Assembly: GCA_014804365.1 (NCBI GenBank)
Contig: JAAUZX010000024.1
Coordinates: 19,470-83,469 of the forward strand
From: Lachnospiraceae bacterium
Lineage (GTDB): Bacteria > Bacillota > Clostridia > Lachnospirales > Lachnospiraceae
Direction of reading: 5' to 3'
Length of the DNA: 64,000 nt
Notes under the pieces: generated by a model
Database searches by the model: none
What the model saw: only the letters and a program-made list of their open reading frames with translations
What the model was told of the DNA's origin: nothing
Shown here: piece by piece, positions 27,748 through 38,649 of the stretch
How positions within the stretch are numbered: the stretch's first letter is position 1
Layout: each line of letters opens with the position of its first letter
Program-made: the position numbers and the translations under genes

Positions 27748-28524
27748 ATGCAGCTTGCATTGGGACTGCTGATCCCGTTTGTCGGAACGACACTTGGGTC
27801 CGCAATGGTTTTTTGCATGAGAAATAAGATGAACCTGAAAGTGGAGAAAATGCTTCTGGGTTTCGCATCAGGCGTGATGATCGCAGCTTCGGTATGGTCG
27901 CTTCTGATTCCGGCCATCGATATGGCCAAGGAACAGGGTAAAATTGCATGGATTCCCGCAACTGTAGGTTTCCTGGGAGGGGTATTATTCCTGCTGGCGC
28001 TGGACAGTCTGATTCCGCATCTCCATCCGGAAAGCAGTAAGCCGGAGGGGATTGAAGCCAATTTAAAAAAAACAACCATGCTTGTCCTTGCGGTGACACT
28101 GCATAATATTCCGGAGGGGATGTCCGTAGGCGTGACTTTTGCGGGAGCACTCCTGGGCAATACAGGCATCACCATGGCGGGAGCATTTGCGCTTGCGCTT
28201 GGGATCGCCATTCAGAATTTCCCGGAGGGAGCGATCATCTCCATGCCGCTTCGCGGGGAAGGAATCTCGAAGCTTCGGGCTTTTGTCTATGGCTCCCTGT
28301 CAGGAGTTGTGGAACCTGTTGCGGCTGCGTTTACCATACTGCTTGCCGAGCAGATTGTGTCTGCGCTTCCCTATCTGCTTGCTTTTGCGGCAGGCGCCAT
28401 GATCTATGTAGTGGTGGAGGAACTGATACCTGAATCGCAGATGGGAGAACACAGCAATATCGGAACCATTGGAGCTGCCGCCGGGTTTGTGATCATGATG
28501 ATACTGGATGTGGCGCTCGGATAG
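27748..28524 (+). CDS. ZIP family metal transporter
   Basis: 'LHNIPEGMSVGVTFAG', 'IAIQNFPEGAIISMPLR'. Confidence 0.93.
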   Translation: MQLALGLLIPFVGTTLGSAMVFCMRNKMNLKVEKMLLGFASGVMIAASVWSLLIPAIDMAKEQGKIAWIPATVGFLGGVLFLLALDSLIPHLHPESSKPEGIEANLKKTTMLVLAVTLHNIPEGMSVGVTFAGALLGNTGITMAGAFALALGIAIQNFPEGAIISMPLRGEGISKLRAFVYGSLSGVVEPVAAAFTILLAEQIVSALPYLLAFAAGAMIYVVVEELIPESQMGEHSNIGTIGAAAGFVIMMILDVALG

Positions 28525-28602
28525 ATTCCATTATTGAAGTCGGGATAGATATCGTGTATAATATGGATGCTATGATACTGGCGATTCAGGAGGTTACACA
28601 CA

Positions 28603-29880
28603 ATGAAGACAATTAAAGGAAAGCTGATGATCATTGTTTCGATAACGTCTTTTGCCGTTTTGTTTATCGGTTCTGTCGTAAGCGCTCTGAGTATCGGTAA
28701 GGCGGACACAGGCAGTGCGGTCGTTGCAGGACTTGTGATCGGCGCGATCGGAATGGCAGCGGTCGATTTGATCGTTGGAGCCACGTTCAATAAGGCGCTG
28801 CGTCCGCTGGCGGAGCTTAAGCAATTCGCGACAGGTAATTTCAGCGGACAGGTGAGTGCGGGCAGTAAGGCGAAGGTGGCAGACGGATTTAAGGATGAGA
28901 TGGAAGAAGTTACATATGCTACCAGCAGCATTAAGCAGCACATCAAGGAGATTACTACGGGCACGAATAAGGAAGCGACGAGCATAGCCGAGACTGCTTC
29001 GGCGGCGTATACCGAAATGGCGACCCTGAATAATAATATTGACGAGATGGACCAGATTATGGAGCGGCTCATTGGTCAGGTAGAGGAAGCGGCGGAAGTG
29101 ACACGGTCGATCAGTCAGGCAAGTAATGATATCGGTGAGACGGTGGATGACGTTTCGCACAAAGCTTCCGATTCTGCGGGCGCTTCCAGAGAGATTAATA
29201 CCCGTGCGGAGAAGCTGTATGTGAGTACGTTGGAGTCTAAGAAGCAGGCGAGTCTGATCTATCACAGCACGGAGCATGAATTGGAGCGTGCGCTGAAGGA
29301 AGTGGAGAAGATCGAGATCATCAAGAACCTGTCGCAGGAGATCGGGGGTATTGCCAACCAGACGAATCTGATCGCATTAAATGCGGCAATCGAGGCGGCA
29401 AGAGCCGGCGAGGCGGGCAAAGGATTCGCTGTGGTTGCCGATGAAGTACGGAGTCTGGCGGAGAATTCACAGGATACAGTGGACAAGATACAGAAAGTAA
29501 TAGATGATGTGGTGAGTTCCGTTATGGATTTAAGAGACAGTGCCACGAAGCTGTTAAGCTTCATGACGGATCATGTGATTCAGGATTATCATTCCATGGT
29601 GGACACAGCCGAGCAGTATCAGAAGGATGCGGCATTCTTCGACAATATTGCCAGCGATCTGGGAGCGGCTTCCGAGCAAATGGGTGCTTCCGTGGGGGAG
29701 ATGCTGACATCTCTGCAGACGGTGACAGGGTTAAACAGCGTGATTGTCGACGAAGTCCACAATGTAGCAGAGGCTATGCAGCATACCAATGTCGGTTCTG
29801 AGGAGATCCTGCGTAAAATGGCGATTCTGGACAGAAGCAGCCGATCCCTGCAGGAGATCGCGGCGACATTTAAGATTTGA
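28603..29880 (+). CDS. methyl-accepting chemotaxis protein
   Basis: TM pair, HAMP-like region, '[40 protein letters not shown]'. Confidence 0.94.
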   Translation: MKTIKGKLMIIVSITSFAVLFIGSVVSALSIGKADTGSAVVAGLVIGAIGMAAVDLIVGATFNKALRPLAELKQFATGNFSGQVSAGSKAKVADGFKDEMEEVTYATSSIKQHIKEITTGTNKEATSIAETASAAYTEMATLNNNIDEMDQIMERLIGQVEEAAEVTRSISQASNDIGETVDDVSHKASDSAGASREINTRAEKLYVSTLESKKQASLIYHSTEHELERALKEVEKIEIIKNLSQEIGGIANQTNLIALNAAIEAARAGEAGKGFAVVADEVRSLAENSQDTVDKIQKVIDDVVSSVMDLRDSATKLLSFMTDHVIQDYHSMVDTAEQYQKDAAFFDNIASDLGAASEQMGASVGEMLTSLQTVTGLNSVIVDEVHNVAEAMQHTNVGSEEILRKMAILDRSSRSLQEIAATFKI

Positions 29881-31165
29881 TATGTTTTTGCAGGCAGTAT
29901 AGTGCCAGCACGTTGGGCAGTACCATAATGGCGTTGATCAGATCCGTGCTCTCCCAGACGAGACGCATCGGGATGATGGCGCCGAGATAGATCATCACAG
30001 TATAGGCGAGTTTATAGAGCGGGATACCTTTTTTACCCATAAGGTATTCCGTTGCTTTTTCTCCGAAGTATGACCAGCCGATCAACGTGGTGACAGCGAA
30101 GGCGGCGAGAGAGATTGTCAGGAAAGCGTCTCCGACATAGGGCAGATGTGCGAAAGCAGCCGCAGTCAGTCCGGTTTCGGCGGCTCCTGTGACGGAGGCG
30201 GGGTCGTAGAGAATGTTGGCGACGATAACCAGTCCGGTGATCAGACACATGACCACGGTGTCCCAGAATACGGCAGTCATGGATACATACGCCTGTATGC
30301 GGGGATCTCTGACATGGGATGCTGCCGCGGCGATGGCGGAAGTACCGATTCCAGCCTCATTGGTGAAGAGTCCTCTGGCGATTCCGTAGCGTACGGCGTG
30401 CTGCAGGGCTGCGCCTGTCATGCCGCCGGCCATGGAGCGGAAGCCGAAGGCGCTTTTCAGGATCAGGACACAAGTATCGAGCAGTACGCTTCGATAGAGG
30501 ATCAGCAGCAGTATGCAGCCTAACAGATAGACGAAGCTGATGGCCGGAACCGTGCGTTCACACAGATTGGCAATACTGTGGACACCGCCCAGAATCACTG
30601 CCGCGGTGAGAAGGGCCAGAATGATGCCGACCAGATGTGGCGACAAACCGAAGGAAGCGGAGGCCGCCTGTGTGACGGAATTCGCCTGTGTGGTGCAGCC
30701 GACACCGAAAGCGGCAAGCAGTGTGCAGAAGGCATACAGGCTGCCAAGTTTAGTGTTATGTAAACCGTTTTTCAGCACATACATGGGACCGCCGACGTAG
30801 GAGCCGTCATCACGGCGGCTGCGAAACAGTACGCTTAAGTAACATTCACTGTATGCGGTAGCCATGCCCAGAATACCGGTGATCCAGCACCAGAAGATGG
30901 CACCCGGGCCGCCCAGGGCTACGGCGGTGGAGACACCGATGATATTGCCGGTGCCCAGCGTAGCTGCCAGAGTGGTGGCGAGAGCGGAGAAGGGTGACAG
31001 GTTCTGCTCCGTATTGTCGGCTTTGCCCAGAGAGAGCTTCAGGGCATAGAGGAGATTGCGCTGCGGGAAATGCAGCTTTACAGTAAAATAGATGTGCGTG
31101 CCTAATAGCAGCGCAAGCAGGGGAAATCCCCAGATCAGGTCGTTGAGTCGCTCCAGTATTGACAT
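29870..31165 (-). CDS. sodium:alanine symporter (AGCS) family
   Basis: '[32 protein letters not shown]', '[11 protein letters not shown]'; start chosen at [13 protein letters not shown]. Confidence 0.92.
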   Translation of the reverse strand: MSILERLNDLIWGFPLLALLLGTHIYFTVKLHFPQRNLLYALKLSLGKADNTEQNLSPFSALATTLAATLGTGNIIGVSTAVALGGPGAIFWCWITGILGMATAYSECYLSVLFRSRRDDGSYVGGPMYVLKNGLHNTKLGSLYAFCTLLAAFGVGCTTQANSVTQAASASFGLSPHLVGIILALLTAAVILGGVHSIANLCERTVPAISFVYLLGCILLLILYRSVLLDTCVLILKSAFGFRSMAGGMTGAALQHAVRYGIARGLFTNEAGIGTSAIAAAASHVRDPRIQAYVSMTAVFWDTVVMCLITGLVIVANILYDPASVTGAAETGLTAAAFAHLPYVGDAFLTISLAAFAVTTLIGWSYFGEKATEYLMGKKGIPLYKLAYTVMIYLGAIIPMRLVWESTDLINAIMVLPNVLALYCLQKHIKS

Positions 31166-31234
31166 AGACGGTATCGCTTTCCGCTCGATTATATTTTCAG
31201 TATATAAATATGGGGCGGTAAAAAGAACCAAAAT

Positions 31235-31663
31235 GTGGTAAGATGGATAAGAAGCGGGACGATCGGAGATTTCGAAATGGAGATTACTATGGAAGAGAGA
31301 GCATATGAATGGGCACGTGCACTGTGTCATTATGCGGGTGAAGGAGAAACGTTTCTGCAGGAATTCTGGCAGATGTTGACACAGTCGGAAGGGGTCTTTC
31401 GGGAATTTACATATTATCTGGAACATCAGGATTTCTTATGTGAGTATAAGATAGAGGGGTACAGTGTAGTGGACTTGATGGTCTGGCAGATGGATCACTT
31501 CAAGGCACAGATGGATCGGGGCAGAGATGACATGAAGAACAATGGGGATAAGATGTTACTGATGGCGTTTCATACCATGCTTAAGATGGAGCGTGATCCG
31601 GAGCGGTATGTGAATCTGCTGCAGACCGAGACAGGGACGGATTATCCTGAGAAATATAAATAA
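31235..31663 (+). CDS. hypothetical protein
   Basis: Coding-like ORF upstream of the nucleoid-associated protein; start may be internal (MEITMEERAYEWARAL). Confidence 0.65.
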   Translation: MVRWIRSGTIGDFEMEITMEERAYEWARALCHYAGEGETFLQEFWQMLTQSEGVFREFTYYLEHQDFLCEYKIEGYSVVDLMVWQMDHFKAQMDRGRDDMKNNGDKMLLMAFHTMLKMERDPERYVNLLQTETGTDYPEKYK

Positions 31664-31683
31664 GAACGGGAGAAGCACATAGG

Positions 31684-32709
31684 ATGAATAAAGAAGAGAT
31701 CAGAATAAAGAATGTGATCGTGCATATTCTGGATTCTACCATCGGTATGCCGGTGTTGTCGGATACGGAACTGGAATACGGCTCTGAGGTGGCGGAGTTT
31801 CTGAAGGAGCATATCGCACGGATCAGTTCGGGAGACGACGCAAAGGAGTGTCGTTTTTATAAAGAAGAATCGGAGGTATACCATCTGCTGAACGCCTATG
31901 CGGACGAAGATTTCGTGTCGGTCAGCAAGGATATTGCCACGCAGCTCTATGAGATCATGAACAGCAACATAGATATTCCGGCGGCGGATCTGATGGTGGT
32001 GCGTTTTAAGGAGGGGGAGGATGAGTATCTGGCTCTTCTTAAGATGAATTATAAGTCCCTCTACACGCATCGCACGATGGCGACAGAGGACGGTGAGGGC
32101 AACAGCAATGAGATCATTCGGCATAAGTCGATTCTTCCTTCGGAGACCCAGCGGCTGACGGAAGCGGCGATCATAAGGCTGCAGGATCTGGCGTTGTGGG
32201 TGATCGAGAAAAAGTATGAGGTGAACGGAGAGAAGACTAACTATTTCTCTTTTCTCTTCTTAAAGTGCAGCGCGCATCTGTCGCATAAATCCAAACTGTC
32301 CATTGTGAGCCGTGCCGTGGAGAGCGTACAGAAGGAAGGATACGACGAGACGGAGCGGTTCGAGAAACAGATGCGTGCCAAGAGCATCATTCAGGAGGAG
32401 ATCGAGGAGAAGGGTGGTTTCGTGGTAGAGGAGCTGGCGGAGAGAATCTTCGAGGAACAGCCGGAATTAAAAGTGGCTTTTCAGGATAAAATGGAAAAGT
32501 ATGATATGGTGAAGGAAGAGATCCAGCCCCAGAGTGAAAATACGGTGCGCAAGTATCAGAGCCAGCACTTGTACACGGATACGGGGATCGAGATTAAGAT
32601 ACCGATGGAACAGTATAAGAATCCGAGAAGCGTGGAGTTCATCACGAATCCCGACGGAACGATCTCGGTACTGATCAAGAATATCGAACATCTGGAAGCG
32701 AAGCTGTAG
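31684..32709 (+). CDS. 37-kDa nucleoid-associated protein (NdpA/YejK-like)
   Basis: 'IKNVIVHILDSTIGMPVLSDTELEYGSEVAEFLKEHIARI...FFSFLFLKCSAHLSHKSKLSIVSRAV'-type pattern. Confidence 0.8.
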   Translation: MNKEEIRIKNVIVHILDSTIGMPVLSDTELEYGSEVAEFLKEHIARISSGDDAKECRFYKEESEVYHLLNAYADEDFVSVSKDIATQLYEIMNSNIDIPAADLMVVRFKEGEDEYLALLKMNYKSLYTHRTMATEDGEGNSNEIIRHKSILPSETQRLTEAAIIRLQDLALWVIEKKYEVNGEKTNYFSFLFLKCSAHLSHKSKLSIVSRAVESVQKEGYDETERFEKQMRAKSIIQEEIEEKGGFVVEELAERIFEEQPELKVAFQDKMEKYDMVKEEIQPQSENTVRKYQSQHLYTDTGIEIKIPMEQYKNPRSVEFITNPDGTISVLIKNIEHLEAKL

Positions 32710-32718
32710 AAAGCAGGA

Positions 32719-33894
32719 GTGGTGAAGCGTATGGGGACGATATTGGATTATCTGAAAGAATACGGTGATTATACCTTGCAGGAGAAGCCTCTTAGCGAAG
32801 TGGATAGTCTGGTGCTCAGTCAGTTTGCTTATCTGAAATTCGACGAGGTGACACCCGATGCCGATGAGGAACAGACCATGGTGAGTTTGCGTGAGATTGC
32901 TGAGCATGAGATGTATGACAGCCTGTACAGCGATGAGCGCTATCGGAAAGAGAACACAGCGCTTTTTCAGGCAATGTATCATGGTAGTCGGTTCGGTGGT
33001 TTGAAGGTTGGGAGTTATGTAAACTATATTGACCTTGAGACGGAGACACAGTTTTCGGCGGTGACATTTCTTCTGCCGAACGGCATAAGCTATGTGGCAT
33101 ACCGTGGAACCGATGAGAACATCGTAGGATGGAAAGAGGATATGAATCTGGCCTTTTCGGAACCGGTGCGCGGACAGTACATGAGCTTGGACTATCTGGA
33201 GCGCGCAGCGCGCAGGATACAAGGGGATTTCTATGTGGGCGGACACTCTAAGGGCGGCAATCTGGCCACTTACGCCTGCATGAACTGCCGGGGAGAGGTG
33301 CGGCAGCGCATCTTTGCGGTCTTCGATCACGACGGACCAGGGTTCCGGCCGGAAGTGAAGGAGCAGAGCGCTTACGGTGAGATCGCAGACAGAATCCATA
33401 AGACGATACCGCATTCTTCTTTAGTGGGAATGCTTCTGTATACGGACGGCGCTTACCGGGTAGTGGAAAGCAAAACCATCGGACTGGCACAGCATAATCC
33501 TTATACATGGCTGGTCGATGGCGATCACTTCCGGATCGTCGAGGAGCTATACGAGGGTCGCAGGTTCATGGACGAGGCGTTAAACCAGTGGATTCTATCA
33601 CTGGATCAGGAGCAGATGCACACCTTTGTAGATACCTTCTATCAGATCATACTTGCTTCCGAGACCGATAATCTGATCGACTTTACAGCCAACTGGTTTC
33701 AAAGCATACATAAAATCAGCGCGGCGCTTAAAGAGATCGATCCGGAAACCGGCAAGATAATGATCCGGATCATGAAGTCTCTCTTTGACATTGTCTCGCT
33801 GAATGCCAAAGAACGGGTAAAGAGCAGGACTGAACTGCAAAGAGAGAGATTCGATGAGGGGATGCTGCAGTTGGAACAGATGTTTACGAAATAG
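32719..33894 (+). CDS. DUF2974 (Mbeg1-like) alpha/beta-hydrolase-fold protein
   Basis: 'SYVAYRGTDENIVGWKEDMNLAF', 'GHSKGGNLATYA' nucleophile elbow. Confidence 0.87.
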   Translation: MVKRMGTILDYLKEYGDYTLQEKPLSEVDSLVLSQFAYLKFDEVTPDADEEQTMVSLREIAEHEMYDSLYSDERYRKENTALFQAMYHGSRFGGLKVGSYVNYIDLETETQFSAVTFLLPNGISYVAYRGTDENIVGWKEDMNLAFSEPVRGQYMSLDYLERAARRIQGDFYVGGHSKGGNLATYACMNCRGEVRQRIFAVFDHDGPGFRPEVKEQSAYGEIADRIHKTIPHSSLVGMLLYTDGAYRVVESKTIGLAQHNPYTWLVDGDHFRIVEELYEGRRFMDEALNQWILSLDQEQMHTFVDTFYQIILASETDNLIDFTANWFQSIHKISAALKEIDPETGKIMIRIMKSLFDIVSLNAKERVKSRTELQRERFDEGMLQLEQMFTK

Positions 33895-34528
33895 GCTGCT
33901 GTGCGGCGAAGTATCGTAGGAGATGTTCGCCGCCGGCCTCCGTCATGCGTTCGGGATGCCACTGGACGGCCATGACGGGCAGACTTGTGTGCATGATTCC
34001 CTCGATAATATTGTCGCCGGAGCGGCATACGGCAGTAAGCCCGCCGCCCAGCCGGTCCACGGCCTGATGATGGGCGGAATTGACCTGTGTACTTGTGCCG
34101 TATAGCTGATAGAAGAAATCCATGCGGTTCAGTCCGTTGTGATAGACATAATGGTGTTGATCTTTACCGATCCACTTGTGCATATCCGCAGTGTCGATAT
34201 CCTGTATGATCGTTCCGCCAAGCTGTACGTTGATTAACTGCATCCCTTTGCATATGCCCAGGATGGGCTTTTTTTGTTTCATAAAAAAGCTGAGCGCCTG
34301 CAGTTGTATGATATCCAGTTCCGTATCAATATTGTAGGAACCGTGGTTGTTCTGTCCGAAGAAGGCAGGAGTGATGTCTCCGCCGCCGGGCAGCAGCAGA
34401 TGACTGGCAAGGGCCGCTTCCTCCACAGACAGCGTGGTGATATAAGGAATCTCCAGACGATGGAGAGCAGTTTCATAGTTGTGAGTGGCGTCGGCGCGCC
34501 CGACGATTGCGATAGCGGTAGAAGGCAT
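33884..34528 (-). CDS. gamma-glutamyl-gamma-aminobutyrate hydrolase family (class I GATase-like)
   Basis: 'LLPGGGDITPAFF', 'PILGICKGMQLINVQLGGTIIQDI', 'VQWHPE'. Confidence 0.93.
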   Translation of the reverse strand: MPSTAIAIVGRADATHNYETALHRLEIPYITTLSVEEAALASHLLLPGGGDITPAFFGQNNHGSYNIDTELDIIQLQALSFFMKQKKPILGICKGMQLINVQLGGTIIQDIDTADMHKWIGKDQHHYVYHNGLNRMDFFYQLYGTSTQVNSAHHQAVDRLGGGLTAVCRSGDNIIEGIMHTSLPVMAVQWHPERMTEAGGEHLLRYFAAQQPIS

Positions 34529-34643
34529 AGGATGTTCCTCGTGACGGCAATATTACTATAGTATATGTGGAACCGTGGAAATTGTCAGTGAGGATATTAC
34601 AGCATGCGTGGAACCGCCGGCAGAAAGCCGGGCGCATGGAAAA

Positions 34644-35462
34644 CTAGGAACGGCTGTTTAATAGCCTAACGGGTCCGGATATGATTTCCCGCGCCACATA
34701 CAGTACGCTGTCCATGCGTGCCTGCATGCTCCATTTGACCAGTGTCAGTTCGCCGCGGGCGATCTCAATGCAGGTGATGCACCGGGGATGAACACAACTG
34801 CCGGTGTTATAATAATAGGCGGGCTCGTCGGGCAGTACGGGGCGATGGGTATGCCCTGTGATTAAGATATGCCCGTTTTCTTCGGCCCAGCTGCGTAAGG
34901 TTTCTTCGTATTTTTCTTTTACTTCGTAGTTTTTCGCTGCACTGGTGGGGTCTAAAATGCCGAGATTTTCCAGTGGGTTCCAGAAGTATCTTACTAGGAA
35001 ACGGGCCAGAGGCCAGAGTGTGGAATTAAGCAGACTTGCCTGATGACCGTGGGTCAGATACAGCGATTTTTCGGGTGCAGACTGTGAATAAAGAATGATA
35101 CCTTCATAGTAGCCGGGACATTTTCTCTTGACAATATCGTGATTGCCGTAGATCAGGTACAGACGATTCCTTTGCTCAAACATGGCGAACATGTCGTATA
35201 CATCGCTGTGAATCTCGGTGATGTTTTGTAGTTTCCTGTTTTCCCATAATTCCTCCCCGTCGCCCAATTCAATATAGGTAAAGCCGTTTCGATAATAGTG
35301 ATCCATGGCTGCAAAGTACAGGTGCTGATTCTTCAGAAAGTTATCCGAAGAGGTGCCCACGCCCCTGTGGCAGTCGCTTACAAGGACGTATTTCGAGCAG
35401 TGATTCAGCGGAAGTACAGGGGCCTGTGCAAAGGCGCGGTTCAGACGATCTCCGGCGCTCAT
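34644..35462 (-). CDS. metallophosphoesterase
   Basis: 'VSDCHRG', 'IYGNHDIV', 'LTHGHQ', 'ILITGHTHRP'. Confidence 0.9.
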   Translation of the reverse strand: MSAGDRLNRAFAQAPVLPLNHCSKYVLVSDCHRGVGTSSDNFLKNQHLYFAAMDHYYRNGFTYIELGDGEELWENRKLQNITEIHSDVYDMFAMFEQRNRLYLIYGNHDIVKRKCPGYYEGIILYSQSAPEKSLYLTHGHQASLLNSTLWPLARFLVRYFWNPLENLGILDPTSAAKNYEVKEKYEETLRSWAEENGHILITGHTHRPVLPDEPAYYYNTGSCVHPRCITCIEIARGELTLVKWSMQARMDSVLYVAREIISGPVRLLNSRS

Positions 35463-36388
35463 GTTTTTTCCTTTCTTTTTGGAGGCCGGCAGCCACATTT
35501 CTTGTGACAACGTCTGTGGAATCTGCGTATGCGGAATAGTCTTCTGAATGCCGCGGGAAGATAGTAGTAAAGGAAAAGAATGCGGTCTTCGGTGCGGATA
35601 AAGGGTCTGGTGACGTAAGCGTACAGTCTGCAGCACATGCGGTTTACGCATTGGGAAAGCCGACGGTGGAAGCGTGTCAACAGATTGAAGTCTTCGGAGT
35701 AGGACGAACGAAAGACGAAAGAGCAGCAGAGACCCTGAATGTCGAGTTGTTTCAATTCATAGCCTGCGCGGCATAACCCCTCATAGAAAGCGTCACACAT
35801 TTCCGAATCGGGAAAACAGATGGAAGCGTGCAGACATAGTTCGGAAGGGTTTGAGAAAAGTCCGGGCTCAAATATCGTGAGCCACCAGTGTCTTTCGGAA
35901 AGTTTGAGACAGTCCGTGCCTTGGCGGCACAGACAAAGCGTGCATGGAAGCATTTCATCGTCTTCGACGGCGGCAAAGAGGGCAGTCTTGTATTCTTCCG
36001 CAGAGAGAATCCGGTCGGCGTGGTAGATCCCGATTTCCGAACCGGTATTGATGCCGTATTGCCCTTTCCAGAGCTCGATCAACCATGTTCTGCCGCGATA
36101 GTTGAAATAGATCGGCAGGGCATCGAAGACCATCTGGAAGCGAGGTGCCATATAGTCATAAAGCCATGTGTAACCGGCCGTTTTCTGCCATGCGCCAAGC
36201 GTGGACGAGAAGAAGCCGCAGCGGCAGTGATAGGCGTAACCGAAAGGTTTGGCAAGTTGTTCTAACAGGGAACATTTCTGACATTTATCCATACATTTGA
36301 TACGGCAGATGATCTTCCGTCTGCGGTACCATGAGAAGATCATACAGAATAGAACGAGTAATAATAAGATAAGCAGTGCATAGTACAT
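35459..36388 (-). CDS. DUF4474 domain-containing protein
   Basis: 'FDALPIYFNYRGRTWLIELWKGQYGINTGSEIGIYHAD' with N-terminal TM. Confidence 0.78.
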   Translation of the reverse strand: MYYALLILLLLVLFCMIFSWYRRRKIICRIKCMDKCQKCSLLEQLAKPFGYAYHCRCGFFSSTLGAWQKTAGYTWLYDYMAPRFQMVFDALPIYFNYRGRTWLIELWKGQYGINTGSEIGIYHADRILSAEEYKTALFAAVEDDEMLPCTLCLCRQGTDCLKLSERHWWLTIFEPGLFSNPSELCLHASICFPDSEMCDAFYEGLCRAGYELKQLDIQGLCCSFVFRSSYSEDFNLLTRFHRRLSQCVNRMCCRLYAYVTRPFIRTEDRILFLYYYLPAAFRRLFRIRRFHRRCHKKCGCRPPKRKEKT

Positions 36389-36549
36389 AATCTGTAACCT
36401 ATAATCCTATGTGGTTTTACTCTATTTTATGCATGGAAATTATAGGGGTGCTAGAGATTAAAATGTGGAGACATTTTAATTGCGTTTTGTGCCGAAGCGA
36501 AGCGTAGACTGATATAGAAATATAGAGGGGTTTGAGTGTATGTAGTAGT

Positions 36550-36792
36550 TTATGCGGTCTTTTTCTCAAGCTCCTCGATGCGCTGGTCATGCTGGTCTAC
36601 TTTCTTAATCAGCAGACTGATGGTTTCATGATCTAATTTACAAGCATTGATCTCATGCTGCATGATTTCCATGCGGGCTTCTATTTTGTCGAAGTGGTCA
36701 TCTACAGAATCAAATCGTTTATTAATTCGATCTTCCATACGCCCCATTTCTTCTAAAATGGTATTAAACATAGCTTTTGTTTCATTATCCAT
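36550..36792 (-). CDS. short coiled-coil hypothetical protein
   Basis: 'MDNETKAMFNTILEEMGRMEDRINKRFDSVDDHFDKIEARMEIMQ...' heptad-like pattern. Confidence 0.65.
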   Translation of the reverse strand: MDNETKAMFNTILEEMGRMEDRINKRFDSVDDHFDKIEARMEIMQHEINACKLDHETISLLIKKVDQHDQRIEELEKKTA

Positions 36793-36976
36793 AAGTTGAA
36801 TCCTCCTGTGAAATGAGTGTATCACAATTAATAGGTAATGTCTATGGATTTATGAAAGAAAAATATTTTTTTAGAAAATATTGTACACGATATTTTGAAC
36901 ATACTTTACAAATGTCTTTGTAATGCCTATAATTCTTTAATAAAATGTTTTATATAAGCGCGGAGGATCGAATATA

Positions 36977-38071
36977 TTGGAAAAGAAAAATGTTGCCAGA
37001 CATAAGATTCTGGATTTCATGTTAAATCAAGAGAGCACGACGAAGGCGGAGCTGGCAAAGGAATTAAACTTAAGCATGCCGACTGTTTTGTCTTATATCG
37101 GAGAGTTGACCGAAAAGGGAATGGTAATTGAAGTGGGTGAGATGGAGTCTACCGGTGGCAGGAAGGCAAGAAGGATCGCGCTTAACGAAAATTATTGTCT
37201 GTCTGTGGGAGTGGACATTACCGCGCACCATGTTGGGATGGTACTGCTCAATCTGAGTGGTAAGATCGTGGAATGGCAGAGGGTTCGCTTGGATTTTAAG
37301 CCGGACGCAGATTACTGTAGGAAAGTAACCGGAATGGTCAGAGATTTCTATAGCAGTAAAACATCGGAGGACAGAATACTGGGGATCGGCATATCTCTTC
37401 CGGGCATTTTGCATGAACGGGATCATATTCTGGTCAAGTCCCATGCGCTTCATCTGGAAAATTACAGTTTGAAAATGTTAGAGCAGATGTTCACGCTTCC
37501 GGTGTATTTCGAGAATGATGCCAACGCGGCTATGCTGGCGGAGAATCCGGCGCAGATTAAGGATGCGGTATATCTGTCCTTAAGTAATACGCTGGGCGGT
37601 GCGGTCTGCATCGATGGTGAGTTGTTTACGGGGCAGAATCGCAAAGCAGGAGAATTCGGACATATGCTTTTGGTTCCGGAGGGCAGGGAATGTTATTGCG
37701 GTAAACGCGGATGTGCGGATGCATATTGCGCGGCAAGTGTGTTGACGCAGGATGGAAGATATACGTTGGAGGAGTTTATGGGTGCCCTCGGAAAAGATGA
37801 AACGGCGGACAAGATCTGGGAGGAATATCTGGATCATTTGGCTGTCCTGATTTCCAATATCCGGATGATTTTTGACACGGACGTGATTCTGGGAGGTGAT
37901 GTCGGCGGATATGCGGACAGGTTTCTTGTGGAGCTTCGGGAGAGAATGGCGAAGTACGATCTGTTTGATCTGGACGGCAGTTATCTGAAAGGGTGCAGCT
38001 ATCGCAGGGAGGCTTCTGCGGTGGGGGTTGCGAAATACTTTTTCGGGAAGTTTGCAAAGGAGCTTGCTTGA
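36977..38071 (+). CDS. ROK family transcriptional regulator/kinase
   Basis: N-terminal wHTH 'TKAELAKELNLSMPTVLSYIGELTEKGMV'; 'ECYCGKRGCADAYCAA' ROK zinc motif. Confidence 0.92.
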   Translation: MEKKNVARHKILDFMLNQESTTKAELAKELNLSMPTVLSYIGELTEKGMVIEVGEMESTGGRKARRIALNENYCLSVGVDITAHHVGMVLLNLSGKIVEWQRVRLDFKPDADYCRKVTGMVRDFYSSKTSEDRILGIGISLPGILHERDHILVKSHALHLENYSLKMLEQMFTLPVYFENDANAAMLAENPAQIKDAVYLSLSNTLGGAVCIDGELFTGQNRKAGEFGHMLLVPEGRECYCGKRGCADAYCAASVLTQDGRYTLEEFMGALGKDETADKIWEEYLDHLAVLISNIRMIFDTDVILGGDVGGYADRFLVELRERMAKYDLFDLDGSYLKGCSYRREASAVGVAKYFFGKFAKELA

Positions 38072-38649
38072 GGCGGAGAACTTTAGGAGAAGGAGTTGCG
38101 GAGATTGTTGAGCCGTGGCTCTTTTTTTGTTGTGGAAATTCGGGAGGCAGATTGCGCAAAATGTTCTCTTGTGTCAGGCTTCGTCATATGGATTTTCTAA
38201 AATATTCCGATTGCGTTGAGAATGCGGACGAAACCGCCCTCTATTCGCCATCCGGGCTCATTTCGGGCTTTTCGGGACATAGGCTTATTGCCCATTAGGG
38301 TAATAAGCACGTCCCTTGAAATTTCTGGCTGATGAACGGAATATTAAGAAAATCTCATATTCCTACGCAGGACGACTGCGAGAACATTGTGCGAAATCTG
38401 CTTTTTGAATTTTGTAGAGGCGGATTTTGACATCTGTGTCTTTATGGGAAAATGAGTAGGGATATTTTGGTATAAAAAATTAGATATAGTGCACAAAAGC
38501 GGAAGATTGAAACAGTTTAAAATGATGAAAATATCAAAGTTGCTTGACAAGGAACAGTGCGTGAGAGATAATGTAGTTACTTTAATAAAACATTTAATAA
38601 AAGAATATAAGTAACTGAATAAAATGATTAGAAGAAGGAGGACTACACT

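Noticed and set aside
27088-28211. Overlapping minus-strand ORFs opposite integrase and ZIP genes
   Set aside because: Antisense to confidently identified CDSs.
30146-30523. Plus-strand ORF opposite the AGCS symporter
   Set aside because: Gly/Asp/Ser-rich shadow of a clear minus-strand transporter gene.
32467-33414. 315-aa minus-strand ORF across the nucleoid-associated and DUF2974 genes
   Set aside because: Spans two well-supported plus-strand genes; His/Leu/Arg-rich shadow translation.
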